A stretch of DNA of 64,000 nt from Streptantibioticus ferralitis (GTDB lineage: Bacteria > Actinomycetota > Actinomycetes > Streptomycetales > Streptomycetaceae): the NCBI RefSeq assembly GCF_029223525.1, contig NZ_JARHTQ010000020.1:62001-126000 (forward strand). The letters are read 5' to 3'. The notes below the pieces were generated by a model. That model saw only the letters and a list, made by a program, of their open reading frames with translations. It did not search any database and was not told the origin of the DNA. The translations under genes and the position numbers were made by a program. Below, one piece after another: positions 60,357-64,000 of this stretch. Numbering within the stretch: the stretch's first letter is position 1; every line of letters begins with the position of its first letter.

Positions 60357-60390
60357 GGCCGCGGCGGTCCCCCCACACCGTGCGGTCCGC

Positions 60391-60957
60391 TCAGTCCGGG
60401 AGGTAGCCGTCCAGGAACTCGGCGTCCTCGCCCTCTTCCTCCAGCGCCTGCCGTACCACGCGTAGCGCCAGCCCCTCCGGGTACCCCTTGCGGGCGAGCA
60501 TTCCGGCGAGCCGCCGTATGCGCTTGTCCTGTTCCAGACCGCGGGTGGCTCGCAGCTTCCGTTCCACCAGTGCGCGGGCGGTCTCCTCCTCCCGCGCGGA
60601 GTCGAGTTGCTCCACGGCCCGTTCGACCACCGCGGACTCCACACCGCGGGTGCGCAGTTCGCGGGCGAGCGCCCGCCGGGCCAGGCCCCGGCCGTGGTGC
60701 CGGGACTCCACCCAGGCGTTGGCGAACGCCGCGTCGTCGATCAGTCCCACGTCCTCGAAGCGCGACAGCACCCGCTCGGCGACCTCGTCGGGAACCTCCC
60801 GGCGCCGCATGGCGTCGGCAAGTTGCTTACGGGTCCTGGGAGTTCCGGTGAGCAGGCGCAGGCACAGGGCGCGTGCCTGCTCCTCCGGGTCACGCGGCAG
60901 GTCCCGCTCCGCGCTCGAAGCGGGGGACCCGCCGCCGGACCCATGCGGCCGCATCAC
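60391..60957 (-). CDS. recX: RecA regulator RecX
   Basis: 188 residues, GTG at 60957 or ATG at 60954. RecX binds RecA filaments and limits their growth. Characteristic triple-helix repeats: ARALCLRLLTGTPRTRKQLADAMRRREVPDEVAERVLSRFEDVGLIDDAAFANAWVESR, then RGLARRALARELRTRGVESAVVERAVEQLD and RKGYPEGLALRVVRQALEE. It follows recA by 4 bp in the same direction, the usual recA-recX operon. Confidence 0.95.
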   Translation of the reverse strand: MMRPHGSGGGSPASSAERDLPRDPEEQARALCLRLLTGTPRTRKQLADAMRRREVPDEVAERVLSRFEDVGLIDDAAFANAWVESRHHGRGLARRALARELRTRGVESAVVERAVEQLDSAREEETARALVERKLRATRGLEQDKRIRRLAGMLARKGYPEGLALRVVRQALEEEGEDAEFLDGYLPD

Positions 60958-60961
60958 GGGG

Positions 60962-62083
60962 CTATGCCTTGGCTGCCGCGGACTTGGCCGCCTTGGTGGA
61001 CTTCGCCGGGGTGACCGCCGCTGCCACCGGCTCCGCCGCGGTCGCCGTCGCCGCGTCCGCGCCCGGCTCGCCGCCCGGGGCCTCGGTCCTGACGCCGATG
61101 CCCAGCTTCTCCTTGATCTTCTTCTCGATCTCGTCGGCGAGATCGGGGTTGTCCTTCAGGAAGTTACGGGCGTTCTCCTTGCCCTGGCCGAGCTGGTCGC
61201 CCTCGTACGTGTACCAGGCACCGGCCTTGCGGATGAAGCCGTTCTCCACACCCATGTCGATCAGGCCGCCCTCACGGCTGATGCCCTGGCCGTAGAGGAT
61301 GTCGAACTCGGCCTGCTTGAAGGGCGGCGCGACCTTGTTCTTGACGACCTTGACCCGGGTGCGGTTGCCGACCGCTTCGGTGCCGTCCTTGAGCGTCTCG
61401 ATACGGCGGATGTCGAGCCGCACCGAGGCGTAGAACTTGAGCGCGCGGCCACCGGTCGTGGTCTCCGGCGAACCGAACATCACGCCGACCTTCTCACGCA
61501 GCTGGTTGATGAAGATCGCGGTGGTCTTGGACTGGTTCAGCGCACCGGTGATCTTCCGCAGCGCCTGGCTCATCAGCCGGGCCTGGAGACCGACGTGGGA
61601 GTCGCCCATCTCACCCTCGATTTCGGCCCGGGGCACCAGGGCGGCGACCGAGTCGATGACGATGAGGTCCAGCGCGCCGGAGCGGATCAGCATGTCCACG
61701 ATCTCCAGCGCCTGCTCGCCGTTGTCCGGCTGGGACAGGATCAGGGAGTCGATGTCCACGCCGAGCTTCTTGGCGTACTCGGGGTCGAGGGCGTGCTCGG
61801 CGTCGACGAAGGCGACCGCGCCACCGGCCCGCTGCGCGTTGGCCACGGCGTGCAGGGTGAGGGTGGTCTTGCCGGAGGACTCCGGTCCGTACACCTCCAC
61901 CACACGGCCGCGCGGCAGGCCGCCCACGCCGAGGGCCACGTCGAGTGCGGTCGACCCGGTCGGGATGACCTCGATGGGCTCGTTCGGCCGCTCGCCGAGG
62001 CGCATGACGGCACCCTTGCCGAACTGCCGTTCAATCTGTGCGAGCGCGGCGTCGAGCGCCTTCTCGCGGTCGGTTCCTGCCAT
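60962..62083 (-). CDS. recA: Recombinase RecA
   Basis: 373 residues from ATG 62083 ([14 protein letters not shown]). DNA-strand exchange ATPase and SOS co-protease that triggers LexA cleavage. Motifs: Walker [20 protein letters not shown], Walker [29 protein letters not shown], loop L2 region [31 protein letters not shown]. Variable Ala-rich tail ([15 protein letters not shown]) as in other Streptomyces. An SOS box lies upstream and recX follows. Confidence 0.98.
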   Translation of the reverse strand: MAGTDREKALDAALAQIERQFGKGAVMRLGERPNEPIEVIPTGSTALDVALGVGGLPRGRVVEVYGPESSGKTTLTLHAVANAQRAGGAVAFVDAEHALDPEYAKKLGVDIDSLILSQPDNGEQALEIVDMLIRSGALDLIVIDSVAALVPRAEIEGEMGDSHVGLQARLMSQALRKITGALNQSKTTAIFINQLREKVGVMFGSPETTTGGRALKFYASVRLDIRRIETLKDGTEAVGNRTRVKVVKNKVAPPFKQAEFDILYGQGISREGGLIDMGVENGFIRKAGAWYTYEGDQLGQGKENARNFLKDNPDLADEIEKKIKEKLGIGVRTEAPGGEPGADAATATAAEPVAAAVTPAKSTKAAKSAAAKA

Positions 62084-62214
62084 GGGTTCCACCCGGTTCG
62101 CTTGAGTCGATCGCTTCACGTCCACCGACGCTAGCGCCTGCCACTGACAATGCGCCCCGACGCCGTCCGCGAGGCCGCTCCGGACCGCGGAGGGGTGGCC
62201 CGGCACACCCCATA

Positions 62215-62229
62215 AGAATGGATGTTCGA
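62215..62229. promoter_or_regulatory. SOS box upstream of recA
   Basis: On the minus strand TCGAACATCCATTCT matches the SOS consensus CGAAC-N4-GTTCG with one substitution in the second half (ATTC). It lies about 130-150 bp before the recA start. It agrees with the form I recall for Streptomyces recA promoters. Confidence 0.75.
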
Positions 62230-62306
62230 TTTTCGTGTCAAGCGACCCACCAGCCCCTGTGGATAACCATAAAACCGCAGGTCACAGCGGCATCTCCGGG
62301 CCAGGG

Positions 62307-62501
62307 TCAGCGCCGCTCGGCAGGGACGCCCACCGCCTGGCAGACCGCCCGCCACACGTCCTTGGCCTCCCACCCCGCCTCGAACGCCTGGTAGACCGTG
62401 CGCCCGCCCAATTCGGACATCACATGGTCACGGGCGAACGAGTCGGCGTACGCCTCCCCGAAGTGCGCGCCCATCCGCTGCCAGAAGACCGTCAACTTCA
62501 T
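62307..62501 (-). CDS. DUF3046 protein
   Basis: 64 residues from ATG 62501 (MKLTVFWQRMGAHFGEAYADSFARDHVMSELGGRTV). The whole sequence matches the DUF3046 pattern: a compact helical protein ending EAKDVWRAVCQAVGVPAERR. The function is unknown; the gene is conserved just upstream of recA in actinobacteria. Same strand as recA, with the SOS box and recA promoter between them. Confidence 0.9.
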   Translation of the reverse strand: MKLTVFWQRMGAHFGEAYADSFARDHVMSELGGRTVYQAFEAGWEAKDVWRAVCQAVGVPAERR

Positions 62502-62600
62502 GCCCCCAGTATCCCGCCCAGGAGGCGGCTCCTTCGCACCGTCGAGTGCACCCTGGTCACAGCCGTAGGCAGCGGGCGGGCGGCGCCCTACTGTGCGCGC

Positions 62601-63560
62601 ATGGCCGGATCCCCAGTCACCTCGTCCCTCTCTCCGCTGCCGTCGCCCCTCGCCCGCGCCGAGCGCTTCGTGTGGCTGACCGCCCGCGTACTCGAACAGC
62701 GCAGGTTCGCCTTCCACTTCCTGGGCGGCGGCGCCGATCCCGTCGAGGCCGCGCTCACCGCGTACCGCAACGAGGACGGCGGCTACGGCCACGCCCTGGA
62801 GCCCGACCTGCGCGGCCCGGTCAGCCAACCGCTGCACGCGGCGCACGCGTTGCGGGTGCTCGACGAGATCAACCGCTGCGGCGGCCAGCGGGCCGAGCGG
62901 ATCTGCCGCTATCTGACCTCGGTGTCGACGGCGGAGGGCGCACTGCCCTCGCCGCACGTCCCGCCGGAGGCCACCGCCGGGACAGCCGACGGCTACCCGA
63001 CCGCGCCGTGGATCCCGGCACTGGCCGATCCACCGGGCGATCTGCTGGCCACCGGCCCGGTGGTGGGCGTGCTACACCGCAACAGCGTTTGGCACGCCTG
63101 GCTGTTCCGGGCCACCGACTTCTGCTGGGCGGCGGTGGAGACACTGGAGCGGACCCATCCGTACCAGGTGCAGGCGGCGGTGGCGTTCCTGGACGGTGCC
63201 CCGGACCGGGCCCGCGCGGAGGTGGCCGCGGAGCGGCTGGGACGACTGGTCCGCAGGCAGCGGCTGGCGGTGCTGGAGCCGGAGCGGGCGCACGAGTACC
63301 CGCTGAGCGACGGCTACGCGCCCGGCGAGTACCACTTCCCGTACGACTTCGCGCGGTCTCCCGACTCGCTCGCGCGACGGTGGTTCACCAACGCGGAGAT
63401 GGACCGCGCTCTGGACTTCCTGGCCGCCGCCCAGGAGCCGGACGGCGGCTGGCCGGTCCGCTGGCACGCCTGGGCGCCGGGTTCCCTTCTGGAGTGGCGC
63501 CCGATCCTGACGATCGAGGCACTCCTGACGCTGCGCGCCCACGGCCGCCCCGTCACATAG
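62601..63560 (+). CDS. Prenyltransferase/squalene-oxidase repeat-like protein
   Basis: 319 residues from ATG 62601. Alpha-toroid features: YRNEDGGYGHALEPDLRGPVSQPLHAAHALRVLDEI (first QW-like repeat, ~55-90) and ALDFLAAAQEPDGGWPVRWHAWAPGSLLEWRPILTIEAL (last repeat, ~272-310). No DxDD or DDxxD catalytic motif is visible, so terpene cyclisation is doubtful. No signal sequence. Divergent from the DUF3046 gene. Confidence 0.7.
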   Translation: MAGSPVTSSLSPLPSPLARAERFVWLTARVLEQRRFAFHFLGGGADPVEAALTAYRNEDGGYGHALEPDLRGPVSQPLHAAHALRVLDEINRCGGQRAERICRYLTSVSTAEGALPSPHVPPEATAGTADGYPTAPWIPALADPPGDLLATGPVVGVLHRNSVWHAWLFRATDFCWAAVETLERTHPYQVQAAVAFLDGAPDRARAEVAAERLGRLVRRQRLAVLEPERAHEYPLSDGYAPGEYHFPYDFARSPDSLARRWFTNAEMDRALDFLAAAQEPDGGWPVRWHAWAPGSLLEWRPILTIEALLTLRAHGRPVT

Positions 63561-63595
63561 TGTGCGGGCACACAGCGTGCGGGGCGCCCCCAGGC

Positions 63596-63910
63596 TCACC
63601 CGGTGAAGTGCTGCGCCAGCGCTGACACCGCGACGGCGGCGCCGACGATCACCAGGAACGGCGCACGCAGCAGGAGGGCGACGAGTGCGGCGGCGAGCCC
63701 CGCCGCCCGTGCGTCGACCACCAGCGTGCCCCCGCTTCCCGAGAACGTCTGCTGCACGGTGAGCGCCGCGAGCAGCGCGATCGGCACCAGGGCGGCCAGC
63801 CGCTTGACCAGGGGGCGCTCCAGCAACCCTTCGGGGACCGACAGACCGAGCAGCTTCACCGCGTAGCAGCCGACCGCCGTGGCGGCGATGGCCATCCAGG
63901 AGTTCGACAT
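63596..63910 (-). CDS. azlD: AzlD domain protein (branched-chain amino acid export)
   Basis: 104 residues, four hydrophobic segments (WMAIAATAVGCYAVKLLGL, LVKRLAALVPIALLAALTVQ, AAGLAAALVALLLRAPFLVIVGAAVAVSA). AzlD is the small subunit of AzlCD-type exporters. Its ATG overlaps the TGA of the upstream gene (TGATG), typical for azlC-azlD. Confidence 0.9.
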   Translation of the reverse strand: MSNSWMAIAATAVGCYAVKLLGLSVPEGLLERPLVKRLAALVPIALLAALTVQQTFSGSGGTLVVDARAAGLAAALVALLLRAPFLVIVGAAVAVSALAQHFTG

Positions 63911-64000
63911 CAGGCCTCCGCACCGCGTCGTACGAACATCACCAGGGGTGCCGCGATCGCCGCGACGAGCACCGGCACCCCCGCGGGCAGCAGCGGTACG
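63910..64000 (-). CDS. azlC: AzlC family transporter, C-terminal end (truncated by window edge)
   Basis: The last 29 codons are visible: VPLLPAGVPVLVAAIAAPLV then MFVRRGAEA and stop. PLLPAGVPVLVA is the usual last membrane helix of AzlC, the large subunit of the branched-chain amino acid exporter. The identification leans on the overlap with azlD. Confidence 0.75.
   Translation of the reverse strand, partial: VPLLPAGVPVLVAAIAAPLVMFVRRGAEA

Overview
The window is high-GC actinobacterial DNA with Streptomyces-type gene content: nearly all codons end in G or C, GTG and TTG starts are common, and exported proteins carry typical lipoboxes or signal peptides. The core gene order is a familiar Streptomyces block containing rnhB, nrdR-nrdJ, lexA, a DinG-type helicase, an NRPS-independent siderophore cluster, hflX, an RSH protein, dapF, miaA, miaB, gluABCD, a cysteine dioxygenase/rhodanese pair, recX and recA. 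I assign Streptomyces or a close relative from this content and from memory of family gene order, not from a database search.

Positions 1-3800 hold a truncated NUDIX gene, an alpha/beta hydrolase, a DUF4192 gene and the 5' part of a chromosomal recQ. Positions 3805-14183 are a foreign element of about 10.4 kb that splits this recQ at the codons for Ser-Pro-Glu. The two recQ halves resume exactly across a shared 8-bp core, AGCCCCGA. The element carries the 3' end of a large serine recombinase gene at its left edge, a broken gene, a SUKH (SMI1/KNR4) gene, a three-gene operon for exported proteins ending in a giant NucA/NucB-type nuclease, a small ORF and a complete second recQ in the opposite orientation. 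In this carried recQ, about 51 bp matching the attachment site have been synonymously rewritten with A/T-ending codons that are rare in this genome. I read this as a natural disrupt-and-rescue element: it destroys recQ on entry and brings a copy its own integrase should not recognise. If the integrase ORF is joined through the predicted attP it stays in frame and ends shortly afterwards, which independently supports the core assignment.

Positions 16-27 kb hold rnhB, an ADP-ribosylglycohydrolase, a TetR regulator with a 25-bp palindrome, a SigJ-like ECF sigma operon and the B12-dependent ribonucleotide reductase operon nrdR-nrdJ, with two NrdR boxes in tandem. LexA (with an SOS box) is divergent from nrdR. 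Positions 30.8-37.3 kb form a four-gene siderophore cluster: a diaminobutyrate-type aminotransferase, two IucA/IucC synthetases and an acyltransferase. It lacks the decarboxylase and N-hydroxylase seen in the comparable rhizobactin set.

Positions 37.5-64 kb are chromosomal core: an exported trypsin-like protease behind two tandem palindromes, HflX, an M1 peptidase, a RelA/SpoT homologue, DapF, MiaA and MiaB, an orphan TAXI binding protein beside a two-component system, the glutamate ABC transporter, a FAD monooxygenase, a Cys-containing leader peptide ahead of cysteine dioxygenase and rhodanese, recX-recA with an SOS box, and the edge of an AzlCD transporter.
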